The translations under genes were made by a program, and so were the position numbers. The notes under the pieces are model-generated. The model saw nothing but the letters and a program-made list of their open reading frames with translations, was not told where the DNA came from and searched no databases. Below, piece by piece: positions 17,832 through 28,404 of a stretch of 64,000 nucleotides of DNA. Each line of letters begins with the position of its first letter. Positions within the stretch are counted from its first letter, which is position 1. The stretch is from Saprospiraceae bacterium (GTDB taxonomy: Bacteria > Bacteroidota > Bacteroidia > Chitinophagales > Saprospiraceae): positions 1 through 64,000 of the forward strand of contig CATQHI010000022.1 of assembly GCA_958295895.1 (NCBI GenBank). Direction: 5' to 3'.

Positions 17832-19523
17832 CTAGTCCGATGATGTCGGTACGATGGCGGAGGTATAGGAGGTCGTCACCCGCAGGTAGGGATGTCCGAA
17901 GTACGACTGGTAAGCGATCGGGATGAGCTGTACGGTGTGCTCGCCGGGATAGCCACCGTGGCGGTAGGTAGCCTGTAGACTGTTGGGCAGCGCGCCCGGC
18001 ACTACATTGGTGAGACTGACCTGATTGCCCCAGTCGGGCTCGGCTACAAAATCCTCCTGGTTGATGCCCATGAGGAAAGGACCGTAGGTTATGTAGCCCG
18101 TTGTGGGTTCCGCCGGAAGGTCGCCACCTGTAGTCCGTTCCTCCCCGGGGTGAAAGCGCAAGTCGTACCCTAGGCTGATCTCCCAGGTATCTCCTGCCGC
18201 CGGCAGCTGCGGCTCGACCGCGGCTACGCCATTAATTTCCATTGCGGTGACGCCCTCCGGTTGCAGTATACGCAGTGGGGTGTCCTCCCAGGCGGTCACC
18301 TGGAGCCGGTACAGTTGTCGCTCTCCGTTCGTACCGGCGTAGGTCAGGTCGAACGACTTTCCATCCCGCGTATACCGCTGACTGACCAGTAGCTGTAGGG
18401 TCGACACGCCCGCCGTTGTCACTACTGCTTCCCGTTCCTGCACCGTAAGCAGTGCCATCAGTCCGTGCATGGTACAGCACCACCAGGAGCGGCGGGGGTT
18501 GCTAGCGCTCATGCCGTCGGCGGTAAAGTAGTGATGGCCGAAGTCCCCGCTCGGATACTGGTTGTAGAACAGGGCGTTGAGCAGCGCCCGGTTAGCGACG
18601 CTTACGTACCGATCCTCGCCCGTCAGCCGCCCCAGGTGGTAGGCTAGGCGCACGAAGTCGGCCGAGGAGCAGCCTTCATCCCGGTCCCCGCGGCCCCCGA
18701 AGTACTCGTATACCGCACCGTGGCGGGTGTAGTCGGCCGAAGCCAGGAGGTCATCGAAGGTTGCTTTGGCGTAGGCCAGTTGCTCGGTATTTCCCGTTAG
18801 CTCATACAGCATCAGTACACCGCGCAGGGTGGTGAGATACCCGTGGGTATGCACCTCGCCCCGCTCCGGGAGCACGGTATAGGCATCGACCGCGGCCTGG
18901 GTGTACTGGGCCTCGCCGGTGGCCCGGGCCAGCAGCACCAGCCCCTCGATGTACTGAGTGAAGCAAATGATTCCCTTGGCCCCGAAGCCCCGCAGTCGCT
19001 CGGCGATTTCAGGGCTCCGGGAGGCCTCTGCCGTACCGATAAAAAAGTCGCCCAGTTTACGGGCGGCGGCGAGTGCCGCTGCGTTTCCCGTCCGCTCGTA
19101 GTAGGTCATCAGTCCCACCAGCAGGCGGCCGTTGCCCCAGAGTAGCGCCATATGCTCGCCACCGATCGCCTCGGCGGTGTACACCAGCGTGGGGTCGCCA
19201 AACCGCCCGTCCTCCTTTTGCTCCGCGATCAGTTTCGTGACCAGCACATCGAGGTCAACACTACCCCGCCGTTCGGGATCGACCAGGCTCATCACCTCGA
19301 TGTAGCGTCCCGAAAGGTCGCCGCTGAAGTTATAAAAGCGGCGTGGATCGTCGGGGTGTAGGTCCACGTCCGCCAGCAGAAAATCCTCGGTGTAGGCCGG
19401 CTGCATGTTCAAATCGGTCAGCCGCTTGATGCTCAGATCAATGCGGTGATCGAGCTCGTGCTCGGGAATGGACAGCTGCGCTTGCGCTAGGAGGGGTAGG
19501 AAGAGCAATAATAGGATACGCAT
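17832..19523 (-). CDS. GH127-like (DUF1680, beta-L-arabinofuranosidase family) exported glycosidase
   Basis: 563 residues with signal peptide MRILLLLFLPLLAQA. The central (alpha/alpha)6-type domain carries YTAEAIGGEHMALLWGNGRL, HTHGYLTTLRGVLMLYELTG and AVYEYFGGRGDRDEGCSSAD. SWWCCTMHG follows; in GH127 enzymes the Glu and the CC cysteines build the zinc-thiolate catalytic site. The C-terminal part is a beta-sandwich. Substrate specificity cannot be read from sequence. It follows an unknown exported protein on the same strand with a 26-nt gap. Confidence 0.75.
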   Translation of the reverse strand: MRILLLLFLPLLAQAQLSIPEHELDHRIDLSIKRLTDLNMQPAYTEDFLLADVDLHPDDPRRFYNFSGDLSGRYIEVMSLVDPERRGSVDLDVLVTKLIAEQKEDGRFGDPTLVYTAEAIGGEHMALLWGNGRLLVGLMTYYERTGNAAALAAARKLGDFFIGTAEASRSPEIAERLRGFGAKGIICFTQYIEGLVLLARATGEAQYTQAAVDAYTVLPERGEVHTHGYLTTLRGVLMLYELTGNTEQLAYAKATFDDLLASADYTRHGAVYEYFGGRGDRDEGCSSADFVRLAYHLGRLTGEDRYVSVANRALLNALFYNQYPSGDFGHHYFTADGMSASNPRRSWWCCTMHGLMALLTVQEREAVVTTAGVSTLQLLVSQRYTRDGKSFDLTYAGTNGERQLYRLQVTAWEDTPLRILQPEGVTAMEINGVAAVEPQLPAAGDTWEISLGYDLRFHPGEERTTGGDLPAEPTTGYITYGPFLMGINQEDFVAEPDWGNQVSLTNVVPGALPNSLQATYRHGGYPGEHTVQLIPIAYQSYFGHPYLRVTTSYTSAIVPTSSD

Positions 19524-19549
19524 GATTGGGTAGTTGGTGACGGAAGATA

Positions 19550-20464
19550 CTATTCTGTCTTCACTCCCACCACCGCAAAGGTGTGCGCACCCGTCCCTAA
19601 ATCACTCAACCTCAGCGTATAGTCGCCCGGCACCCAGGTACTTACATCCAACGAATCGATCACTCGACCTACGGGTATCCGGTCCATTACTACCCCATCG
19701 CGCAGTACGGTCAGTAATTTCTCCGGTCCGGGCAAATAGAGGCGTAAAGTTGGGCGGGACCGCAGGTGCACGGCAGGTTGTGGGGGCACCCGATCTTGAA
19801 AGTCGCTCAGATCTAGGTGGTAGCCCCCGAACGTCAGGGGCAGCACGAAGGCGGTGTCCTTACCGGTGTAGCTGCCCCGTACGGTCGTCCGCTCGGTGGC
19901 CGCGGTAAACCGGTAGGTGAAGGGCAGGGCCCTGCTTGCTTGCCCCGATAAGCTCACCGAATCGGCGATACCAAAGCCTAGCAGCGGAACGTGAAGGTAG
20001 GTGGTGACCGGCGCTCGGTCGAAGTTATTGACGGTGAGGGTATCGCGGAGCTCTTCGCCTACTCGACCGTAGTAGATCGTCCTGCCCTGGGATGCGTAAA
20101 TGTTGGTGGACAGATACCTCGCTCGTTCTTGTGCAGGCTTCCGTTCCTGCCGGCGCGCTGCATTTAGACTGTCGATCTGTGATTGATGCAGTGCTAGGAA
20201 GGTGACGTGAGGAATAATTTGTCCCGCCGTGTCCCGGACCTCTACGCTATCCACCATACGGATCAACTGGTCGGTTGCTCCTGGCACAATGCCGCGCTGA
20301 AATTGCTCGGCGCGTGACAGCTCCTCTACCGGTACCAGGCGGTAATTGCTTACCGTGACCAGACCAAGCTCAGGATAGTGCAACGTATCGGTTTGGATCG
20401 CCTGCGCGCAAAGCGCCCCACCGAAGAGAAGAATAAGCGTCGACCACCGGAGCTTCACCATCAT
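19550..20464 (-). CDS. Exported hypothetical protein
   Basis: 304 residues; family not recognised. A signal peptide (LRWSTLILLFGGALCAQA) precedes an all-beta-looking protein with a polar, Arg/Gln-rich middle (QSQIDSLNAARRQERKPAQE). The C-terminal about 100 residues (LRLYLPGPEKLLTVLRDGVV, WVPGDYTLRLSDLGTGAHTF) resemble an Ig-like or sorting-type sandwich, but no clear type 9 sorting motif is present. The dispersed motif at 19752-19770 encodes VHLRSRP just before that part. It precedes the GH127-like gene. Confidence 0.6.
   Translation of the reverse strand: MMVKLRWSTLILLFGGALCAQAIQTDTLHYPELGLVTVSNYRLVPVEELSRAEQFQRGIVPGATDQLIRMVDSVEVRDTAGQIIPHVTFLALHQSQIDSLNAARRQERKPAQERARYLSTNIYASQGRTIYYGRVGEELRDTLTVNNFDRAPVTTYLHVPLLGFGIADSVSLSGQASRALPFTYRFTAATERTTVRGSYTGKDTAFVLPLTFGGYHLDLSDFQDRVPPQPAVHLRSRPTLRLYLPGPEKLLTVLRDGVVMDRIPVGRVIDSLDVSTWVPGDYTLRLSDLGTGAHTFAVVGVKTE
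19752..19770 (-). repeat. Dispersed 20-bp motif inside the 19550 gene
   Basis: The minus strand reads TGCACCTGCGGTCCCGCCC, one mismatch to the consensus. Sense-oriented; encodes VHLRSRP at a probable domain boundary. Confidence 0.6.
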
Positions 20465-20513
20465 TACCTAATATAAGGACTTTTCCGTAGGTGTGGCTTT
20501 AGCCGCGCTAGCC

Positions 20514-20532
20514 TGCACCCGCGGCCCCGCCC
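20514..20532 (+). repeat. Dispersed 20-bp motif upstream of miaB
   Basis: TGCACCCGCGGCCCCGCCC, one mismatch to the consensus; intergenic and sense to miaB, about 80 nt upstream of its start. Confidence 0.6.
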
Positions 20533-20586
20533 GTATGTCCGTACAGAAAAGTCGAATAACACTGCCAATCTGTCAGCCCAGTAGCG

Positions 20587-20594
20587 TACCTTTG
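20587..20594 (+). promoter_or_regulatory. Probable -7 element of miaB
   Basis: TACCTTTG matches TAnnTTTG and lies about 20 nt before the start codon. No convincing TTG is found 19-21 nt upstream, so this is only half a promoter match. Confidence 0.45.
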
Positions 20595-20614
20595 TGGGCT
20601 AAAGTGGAGTGCAG

Positions 20615-22054
20615 ATGTACGACGACAATCCGACGCTACGGGGGATGGGAGATAAGGTGGTGAATGAGGCCCTACAGGGACAAGTTTACGGGGCACCGGA
20701 AGTACTGGATAGGCCCGCCGCCAGGCAGTTCTACATCGAGAGCTACGGCTGCCAGATGAACTTCAGCGACTCCGAGATCGTAGCCTCCATTCTGGGAGAG
20801 GCAGGCTATGGGCCTACACGCGATCTCGAGGCCGCCGACCTAATTCTGATCAATACCTGTTCGATCCGCGAAAAAGCGGAGGATACCGTGCGTAAGCGCC
20901 TGCGGGTGTTCGATAAGGTCAAGCGGCGGCGGCCGGGTACGCTAGTGGGTGTGCTGGGGTGTATGGCCGAACGACTGAAGGCTAAGTTTTTGGAGGAGGA
21001 AAAGCTGGTGGATTTAGTGGTGGGTCCCGATGCCTACCGCGACCTGCCGAACTTGGTGGCCGGAGCCGAGGAGGGGGACAAGGGCGTGAACGTCTTCCTG
21101 AGCCGCGAGGAGACCTACGCTGACATCAATCCGCTACGCTTACAGAGCAATGGGGTTACGGCCTTTATTTCCATTATGCGGGGCTGCGATAATATGTGCT
21201 CCTTCTGCGTAGTGCCGTACACGCGGGGGCGGGAGCGGAGCCGGAGTGCGTACAGTATCGTAGCCGAGGCGACGGACCTGTTCGACCGGGGCTTTCGGGA
21301 GGTGACGCTGCTGGGGCAGAACGTGGACAGCTACAAATGGGTCAATCCCGAAAGCGCAGGTGTATTGACCTTTGCGGAACTGCTGCGACTCACTGCGGCG
21401 GTCCACCCCGACCTGCGTATCCGCTTCAGTACCAGCCATCCGAAGGATATCACCGACGAGGTGCTCTATGCCATGCGCGACCACCGCAACATCTGTAAGT
21501 ACATTCACCTGCCCGTGCAGTCGGGTAATAGCCGCATCCTGGAGCTAATGAACCGGACCTACGACCGGGAGTGGTACCTGCGCAAGATCGACCGCATCTA
21601 CGAGATCCTGCCGGACTGCGCCATTAGCTCGGACGTGATCACGGGATTTTGTACGGAGACGGACGAGGAGCACCGGGAGACACTGAGTATGATCGACTAC
21701 GCCAGGTATAGCATGTCGTATATGTTCTACTACTCGGAGCGGCCGGGTACGCCGGCGGCACGTAAGCTCACCGACGACGTGCCCCTTGCGGTGAAAAAGC
21801 GGCGCCTACAGGAGATTATCGACCTACAAACCGGTATCAGTCACGAACTCAACCAGTGCGATATCGGTAAGACGTTTAGGGTGCTGATCGAGGGGGAAAG
21901 CAAACGCTCGGCCATGGACTGGAAAGGACGCAACAGCCAGAATAAGATGGTGATCTTCGCCAAGACCGGCCATCACCAGCCCGGCAATTACGTCAACGTG
22001 CGCATCACGGAGGCCACCTCGGCTACCCTACTCGGTGAACTGCTAGAAGCCTAA
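20615..22054 (+). CDS. miaB: tRNA-2-methylthio-N6-dimethylallyladenosine synthase
   Basis: Radical SAM methylthiotransferase that converts i6A37 to ms2i6A37 in tRNA. The N-terminal UPF0004 domain has its three cluster cysteines in [19 protein letters not shown] and [10 protein letters not shown]. The radical SAM CxxxCxxC is in [20 protein letters not shown], and the TRAM domain closes the protein ([10 protein letters not shown] onward). ATG 20615 is preferred; GTG 20609 is in frame two codons upstream. About 479 residues, normal for Bacteroidota. The next gene starts 6 nt later, so both are likely one transcript. Confidence 0.95.
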   Translation: MYDDNPTLRGMGDKVVNEALQGQVYGAPEVLDRPAARQFYIESYGCQMNFSDSEIVASILGEAGYGPTRDLEAADLILINTCSIREKAEDTVRKRLRVFDKVKRRRPGTLVGVLGCMAERLKAKFLEEEKLVDLVVGPDAYRDLPNLVAGAEEGDKGVNVFLSREETYADINPLRLQSNGVTAFISIMRGCDNMCSFCVVPYTRGRERSRSAYSIVAEATDLFDRGFREVTLLGQNVDSYKWVNPESAGVLTFAELLRLTAAVHPDLRIRFSTSHPKDITDEVLYAMRDHRNICKYIHLPVQSGNSRILELMNRTYDREWYLRKIDRIYEILPDCAISSDVITGFCTETDEEHRETLSMIDYARYSMSYMFYYSERPGTPAARKLTDDVPLAVKKRRLQEIIDLQTGISHELNQCDIGKTFRVLIEGESKRSAMDWKGRNSQNKMVIFAKTGHHQPGNYVNVRITEATSATLLGELLEA

Positions 22055-22060
22055 CTCAGT

Positions 22061-23329
<1,269 letters not shown>

Positions 23330-23413
23330 CAAACCTAACCAAAGCCCATCGCGTTACAGTCGCGTAGTTAATCAACCACTGCGTGCCTACACGCTCACCC
23401 AGCCTCCCCCCTT

Positions 23414-24457
23414 ATGCGCAACGAAGTAAAGATTGGAATCCTGGCCGTAGTAGCCATACTACTGGCCTTCTGGGGGTTCAAATTTATTCAGGGGAGCAAC
23501 CTATTTTCATCCGCACAGACCTACTACGTAGACTATAAAGACGTAGCGGGGTTAACCGTAGGTACTCCCGTGCAAATCTCCGGCGTGAACGTTGGCTCCG
23601 TCAACGAAATTCGCCTCGACCAGGTCAAGAAATTAGTCGTCGTCACTCTGGAGGTCCGCAAAAACGTCAACGTGCCGCCGGGTACCCGTGCCTACATCAG
23701 CACCGTAAGCCTGCTGGGCGAAAAGGCCGTGCAGCTCGAGTACGATAAACCCTGCTTCGGGGACGGCGACTGCGCCGAGAACGGAACCTATCTCGAAGGT
23801 TCCTCCAAGGGGATCCTGGCCTCCTTCCTCGGTACCGATCCGGATGCTGACCCCGCCGACGGCATCAAAACCCAGATCAGCGAGGGCCTCGATAGCCTCC
23901 AGTGGACGCTGTTCAGCGAGGAAAGTAATAACCCCATCGCCCGCTCGTCCCGCGACCTGGCCGCTACCATGGAAAACCTCCGCGCCGCCTCCCAGCGCTT
24001 CGAGACCCTGCTCGATGCCAACAGCCGTAGCATCAGTACCACCACCGAAAACCTGGCCAGCCTCACCACCTCGCTCAACGGTCAGGAGGAAAGTATCGCC
24101 CGCATTATCTCCAACGCCGATACCCTATCCGGCAACCTCAGTAAGCTCGAACTCGAGCAGACCGTCGATGAGGTCAACACCAGCATCGTGCAGCTACGCG
24201 GCACCCTCGATAATGCCGACCGTGCGCTTAACGGGGTCACCGACGTACTCGACGACGTCCAGCAGGGCAACGGCACCCTCGGTAAACTGCTCACCGACGA
24301 TGAGATATACAACCGCCTCAACCGCGCCAGCCTGGCGGCGGATACGCTGCTGACCGATCTCCAGGACCGTCCGTACCGCTACGTTCCCTTCAAGAGCCGC
24401 CGGCGGGTACTGAAGTTCGACCGTAAGGATGCGGCGGCGGAAGTAGAAAATAACTAA
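23414..24457 (+). CDS. MCE/MlaD-family lipid-transport protein
   Basis: 347 residues. One N-terminal membrane helix (VKIGILAVVAILLAFWGF), then the MCE domain: YYVDYKDVAGLTVGTPVQIS, GVNVGSVNEIRL and STVSLLGEKAVQLEY. A long helical C-terminal part with repeated NLAS/TLDNADRAL-like heptads is typical of MCE proteins that form periplasmic channels. Likely moves phospholipids between inner and outer membrane. The ABC-transporter partner genes (mlaE, mlaF) are not in this window. nnr begins one base after its stop. Confidence 0.85.
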   Translation: MRNEVKIGILAVVAILLAFWGFKFIQGSNLFSSAQTYYVDYKDVAGLTVGTPVQISGVNVGSVNEIRLDQVKKLVVVTLEVRKNVNVPPGTRAYISTVSLLGEKAVQLEYDKPCFGDGDCAENGTYLEGSSKGILASFLGTDPDADPADGIKTQISEGLDSLQWTLFSEESNNPIARSSRDLAATMENLRAASQRFETLLDANSRSISTTTENLASLTTSLNGQEESIARIISNADTLSGNLSKLELEQTVDEVNTSIVQLRGTLDNADRALNGVTDVLDDVQQGNGTLGKLLTDDEIYNRLNRASLAADTLLTDLQDRPYRYVPFKSRRRVLKFDRKDAAAEVENN

Positions 24458-24458
24458 G

Positions 24459-25976
24459 GTGGAAGTCCTGACGGCCGAGCAACACCGCGCCCTCGACGCG
24501 GCCACCCTCGCCGAACAGGGCATTACGAGCCTTCAGCTTATGGAGCGGGCGGCCACCGCCTGGGCTACGGCTTTTATGGTACACTTTCCTAAGAAGGATC
24601 GCGAAGTCGTGGTTCTGGCCGGCCCCGGTAATAATGGAGGCGACGGACTGGTCATTGCGCGGCTGCTTCGCTTTGAGGCCTATTCGGTGCGGATCGTGTA
24701 CGTCGATCTCGCGCCCGCTTCTCCCGATAACCTGGCCAACCAGCGGCGGGCCAGGGACGTTGGTGTCCCCCTGAGAAGCTGGGCACCCGGCGATCCCCTC
24801 CCCCAGCTTCCCCCTGGCAGCCTCCTCGTCGATGCGCTATTCGGCACCGGGCTGAGCCGTCCCCTCACGGGCAAGGTAGCGGAACTGATCGAGCAGATCA
24901 ACACGGACGAATCCCTCACACGGGTGGCCGTCGACCTACCCAGCGGCCTCTACACGGATGCTCCGGCGGAAGGTGCTGTCGTACGGGCCCACCGTACCCT
25001 AAGCCTAGGTTATCCTAAGCTGGCACTCTTCGCCGCGGCAAACGCCAAGTATCTGGGCAAGTGGGAACTGGTAAAATTCTCATTGTCAATAGACTACGCG
25101 GCGGCGGGTACGCAGGTGCAACACTGTATGCTAAGGGCAGCGGAAGTCGCCAGGCTGCTCCACCTGCGGAGTAGTAGCGACCATAAGGGTACGTTCGGAC
25201 ACGCGCTGCTGGTGGCCGGGGCCTACGGTAAGCTGGGGGCGGCGGTGATTTGTGCGCGTAGCGTGTTGCGGGGCGGGGCGGGACTTGTCACTACCCACAT
25301 TCCGCGGTCGGGCTACCAGATTATGCAGATCAGCTTTCCGGAGGCGATGTGTAGCGTAGACGTACACAAATACCACTTCACCTCCGTGGAGGTCTCGGAC
25401 CGCTACGCTACGGTAGGTGTCGGTCCCGGTCTGGGCCAGGATGAAGCTACCGCTAAGGGGCTGGCGAAGCTGCTGGCCGACTACCGTAAGTCGATGGTCA
25501 TCGACGCCGATGCCCTTAATTTGATCGCTGCGCAGGGCTGGCTCGAACGGATACCGACGGGTAGTATCCTTACGCCCCACCCTAAGGAGTTCGAGCGCCT
25601 ATTCGGGCAGACCTCCGACGACTTTGCCCGCTGGGAGGTGCAGCGGCAGCGGGCCGTTTCCCTGGGGCTGGTGATCCTCTGTAAGACGAACCATACGAGT
25701 ATCGCTACGCCTGACGGTAAGTTATACTTCAACACCACCGGCAACCCCGGTATGGGTACGGGGGGTACGGGGGATGCACTTACCGGACTACTTACGGGGC
25801 TACTTGCCCAGGGCTACGATCCGGGCACCGCGGCACAATTGGGCGTTTACCTCCACGGACTGGCTGGCGATCTGGCCGCCGAGCGACTCGAGCAGGAAAG
25901 TCTGCTAGCTGAAGACCTCGTAAGCCATCTGGGAGCTGCCTTTCGCCATCTGCACCGACTACGCTCCCCGGGCTGA
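24459..25976 (+). CDS. nnr: Bifunctional NAD(P)HX epimerase / ADP-dependent NAD(P)HX dehydratase
   Basis: Repairs hydrated NADH and NADPH. 505 residues from GTG 24459, one base after the mlaD-like stop; the next ATG would remove part of the epimerase domain. The N-terminal YjeF domain has VLAGPGNNGGDGLVIARLL and DALFGTGLSRPLTG. The C-terminal kinase-like domain starts near residue 220 and has VGPGLGQDEAT, DADALNLIAA, LTPHPKEFERLFG and GNPGMGTGGTGDALTG. A motif copy at 25102-25121 encodes GTQVQH in the linker between the two domains. Confidence 0.95.
   Translation: MEVLTAEQHRALDAATLAEQGITSLQLMERAATAWATAFMVHFPKKDREVVVLAGPGNNGGDGLVIARLLRFEAYSVRIVYVDLAPASPDNLANQRRARDVGVPLRSWAPGDPLPQLPPGSLLVDALFGTGLSRPLTGKVAELIEQINTDESLTRVAVDLPSGLYTDAPAEGAVVRAHRTLSLGYPKLALFAAANAKYLGKWELVKFSLSIDYAAAGTQVQHCMLRAAEVARLLHLRSSSDHKGTFGHALLVAGAYGKLGAAVICARSVLRGGAGLVTTHIPRSGYQIMQISFPEAMCSVDVHKYHFTSVEVSDRYATVGVGPGLGQDEATAKGLAKLLADYRKSMVIDADALNLIAAQGWLERIPTGSILTPHPKEFERLFGQTSDDFARWEVQRQRAVSLGLVILCKTNHTSIATPDGKLYFNTTGNPGMGTGGTGDALTGLLTGLLAQGYDPGTAAQLGVYLHGLAGDLAAERLEQESLLAEDLVSHLGAAFRHLHRLRSPG
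25102..25121 (-). repeat. Dispersed 20-bp motif in the nnr domain linker
   Basis: The minus strand reads TTGCACCTGCGTACCCGCCG. Antisense to nnr, so the gene reads it as GTQVQH between the epimerase and dehydratase domains. Confidence 0.45.
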
Positions 25977-25998
25977 ACAAAAGGAGCTACCCAACCTA

Positions 25999-28404
25999 TT
26001 GTACCGACGAAAAGCCCCCGACCACGTGGAAGAATACGCCCCGAACGATTCCGATGAGCTGATGACCGATGGTGCCATGCAACTCATCGACCCCAGCCTG
26101 CCCCAGCTGCTCACGATCCTACCCCTCTCGCAGCGGCCCATCTTCCCCGGTACGGCCCTGCCGATGACGTTTTCCGGTTCCGATAAGTTGATGGCCATCC
26201 GTATTGCGGTGGAGCAACACGACGGCTTCATTGGGGCGGTGTTGCAGCGGGAGGCCGACGCCGACGACTACCGCGAGTCGGACTACTACGAGGTCGGTAC
26301 CGTCTACCAGATCCTCAAGGTGATGCCCATGGGAAATGACGCCCTGCAGGTGCTGGGGCGTACCGTACGGCGGTTCCGGCTGCAGCGGGTCGTGCAGACT
26401 GAGCCCAGTCTGCGCTGGCGTGTGCAGTACGACGTGCAGCCCAATGCCAAACCCGATCCCGAGCTTAAGGCATACATGCTGGCGATTAGCTCCGACATCA
26501 AGAGTCTACTGGCACTTAACCCCCTGTTTCAGGAGCAGGTGAATATGGTCGTCACGCAACTCAACTACGAGAAGCCCGGCCAGACCATCGACGTGATCTC
26601 CAACCTGGTGAGCTCCGAAAAGGAAAAGCTGCAGGAGCTACTCGAAACCTGGGATATCTCGGAGCGCGCCAAGAAGCTACTGGAAATCATCAAGGATGAG
26701 CTGCAGGTCGCCAAGATTCAGTCGCGCATCAATAAGCAGATCGAGGAGGGCGTCAATGCCAAACAGAAGGAATACTTCCTGCGCGAGCAGCTCAGCGCGA
26801 TCCGCCGCGAGCTCGGCGAGGAGCAGGACGAGAGCGACTCCATTAAGGAGCGTATCCTCGGTATGCTGAAAGGTAAGGAACTGCCCGAGCAGGTCCGCGA
26901 AGTATTTGACCGGGAGATGAACAAGCTCGAATCTCTCAACACCCAGAGTCCCGAATTCAACGTCACCCGCACCTACCTGGAAACGCTGGCCGGACTACCC
27001 TGGGGCATATTTAACCAGGATACGAACGACATCGCCGAAGCCCGCCGCATCCTGGACGAGGACCACTACGGGCTGGTGGACGTTAAAGACAATATCCTGG
27101 AATTTCTGGCAACCATCATCAAGCGGGCCTCCGTGGCCGGTAGCATCATCTGCCTGGTGGGCCCGCCCGGTGTGGGTAAAACAAGTATCGGACAGAGTAT
27201 CGCCCGGGCCCTGGGTCGGAAGTTCTACCGCTTTAGCGTAGGGGGGATGCGCGACGAGGCCGAGATCAAGGGCCACCGGCGCACCTACATCGGTGCGCTG
27301 CCCGGTAAGCTTATTCAGGCACTGGACCGCTCCAAAACTAGTAATCCGGTCATCCTCATCGACGAGATTGACAAACTGGGTAGCGGCCAGGGCGATCCTG
27401 CCTCGGCGCTCCTGGAGGTCCTCGATCCGGAGCAGAACGAGACCTTCGTCGATCACTACCTAGACGTGCCCTTCGACCTGTCGAACGTGCTCTTCCTTAC
27501 TACGGCTAATCAACTCGACACCATCCCGGGTCCGCTGCTCGACCGGATGGAGGTGATCCGGCTGAGTGGCTACATCAAGGAAGAAAAAGTCAAGATCGCC
27601 CAGCAGTACCTCATTCCGAAGCAGCTCAAAGAACACGGCTTCGCGGCCGACGAGGTCACCTTTACGGATGGGGCGCTGGATTTTCTCGTAGACCGCTACG
27701 CCCGGGAGGCCGGGGTACGCAATCTGGAAAAGCAACTGCGTAAGATCATCCGCAAGCTTGTGCTCAAGCAGGCCGAATCCGATCAGCACACCTTCGAGGT
27801 CACCGCCGAATTAGTGGAAGAAATGCTGGGCCGGCCGCGCTTTACTACCGAAAAACTGTACGACAAGCCGCTACCGGGTGTGGTACTCGGACTGGCCTAT
27901 ACCTCCCTGGGTGGGGCTACCCTCTACATCGAAGCCCGGGGCGTACCGGCGGAGAACGGTGGGTTCCGACTTACCGGACAGCTCGGGGACGTTATGAAGG
28001 AGAGCGCTCAGATTGCCCTGAGCTTCGTCCGTAGCATCCTGCCACCCGATCGGTCTGACTACTTCGATAAGCACCAGGTGCACCTGCACGTCCCGGCCGG
28101 GGCCACGCCGAAGGATGGACCGAGTGCCGGTATCACGATGGCGTTGTCGCTCTACACCCTTGCCACCGATCAGACACCCATCGACAACTTAGCGATGACC
28201 GGCGAGCTGACGCTGACCGGACGGGTCCTACCCATCGGTGGGGTGAAGGAAAAAACCATCGGGGCCCGCCGCGTGGGCATCTCCACGCTGATCTTTCCCG
28301 AGGACAATAGGCAGGACTTCGAGGACCTCGATGAGTACATCAAGGAGGGAATCACGGCCCACTTTGCGCGCACCTTCAATGACGTATTGGCGATAGCAAT
28401 CTAG
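25999..28404 (+). CDS. lon: ATP-dependent Lon protease
   Basis: Cytoplasmic AAA+ protease for damaged and regulatory proteins. 801 residues: substrate-binding LON N-domain (ILPLSQRPIFPGTALPMTFS), coiled coil (about 180-270), AAA+ with Walker A GPPGVGKTS and Walker B LIDEIDKLG, and a C-terminal Ser-Lys protease. The catalytic Ser709 is in PKDGPSAG and the Lys is in GGVKEK about 40 residues on. The start shown is TTG 25999 with GGAG 13 nt before it; ATG 26062 is an alternative. The stop shares a CTAG palindrome with the stop of the convergent gene. Confidence 0.95.
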   Translation: MYRRKAPDHVEEYAPNDSDELMTDGAMQLIDPSLPQLLTILPLSQRPIFPGTALPMTFSGSDKLMAIRIAVEQHDGFIGAVLQREADADDYRESDYYEVGTVYQILKVMPMGNDALQVLGRTVRRFRLQRVVQTEPSLRWRVQYDVQPNAKPDPELKAYMLAISSDIKSLLALNPLFQEQVNMVVTQLNYEKPGQTIDVISNLVSSEKEKLQELLETWDISERAKKLLEIIKDELQVAKIQSRINKQIEEGVNAKQKEYFLREQLSAIRRELGEEQDESDSIKERILGMLKGKELPEQVREVFDREMNKLESLNTQSPEFNVTRTYLETLAGLPWGIFNQDTNDIAEARRILDEDHYGLVDVKDNILEFLATIIKRASVAGSIICLVGPPGVGKTSIGQSIARALGRKFYRFSVGGMRDEAEIKGHRRTYIGALPGKLIQALDRSKTSNPVILIDEIDKLGSGQGDPASALLEVLDPEQNETFVDHYLDVPFDLSNVLFLTTANQLDTIPGPLLDRMEVIRLSGYIKEEKVKIAQQYLIPKQLKEHGFAADEVTFTDGALDFLVDRYAREAGVRNLEKQLRKIIRKLVLKQAESDQHTFEVTAELVEEMLGRPRFTTEKLYDKPLPGVVLGLAYTSLGGATLYIEARGVPAENGGFRLTGQLGDVMKESAQIALSFVRSILPPDRSDYFDKHQVHLHVPAGATPKDGPSAGITMALSLYTLATDQTPIDNLAMTGELTLTGRVLPIGGVKEKTIGARRVGISTLIFPEDNRQDFEDLDEYIKEGITAHFARTFNDVLAIAI

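Noticed and set aside
28078-28103. Sequence in lon resembling the dispersed motif (GTGCACCTGCACGTCCCGG)
   Set aside because: It encodes HLHVPAGATPKDGPSAG, which is conserved in Lon across bacteria, so the likeness is explained by protein constraint.
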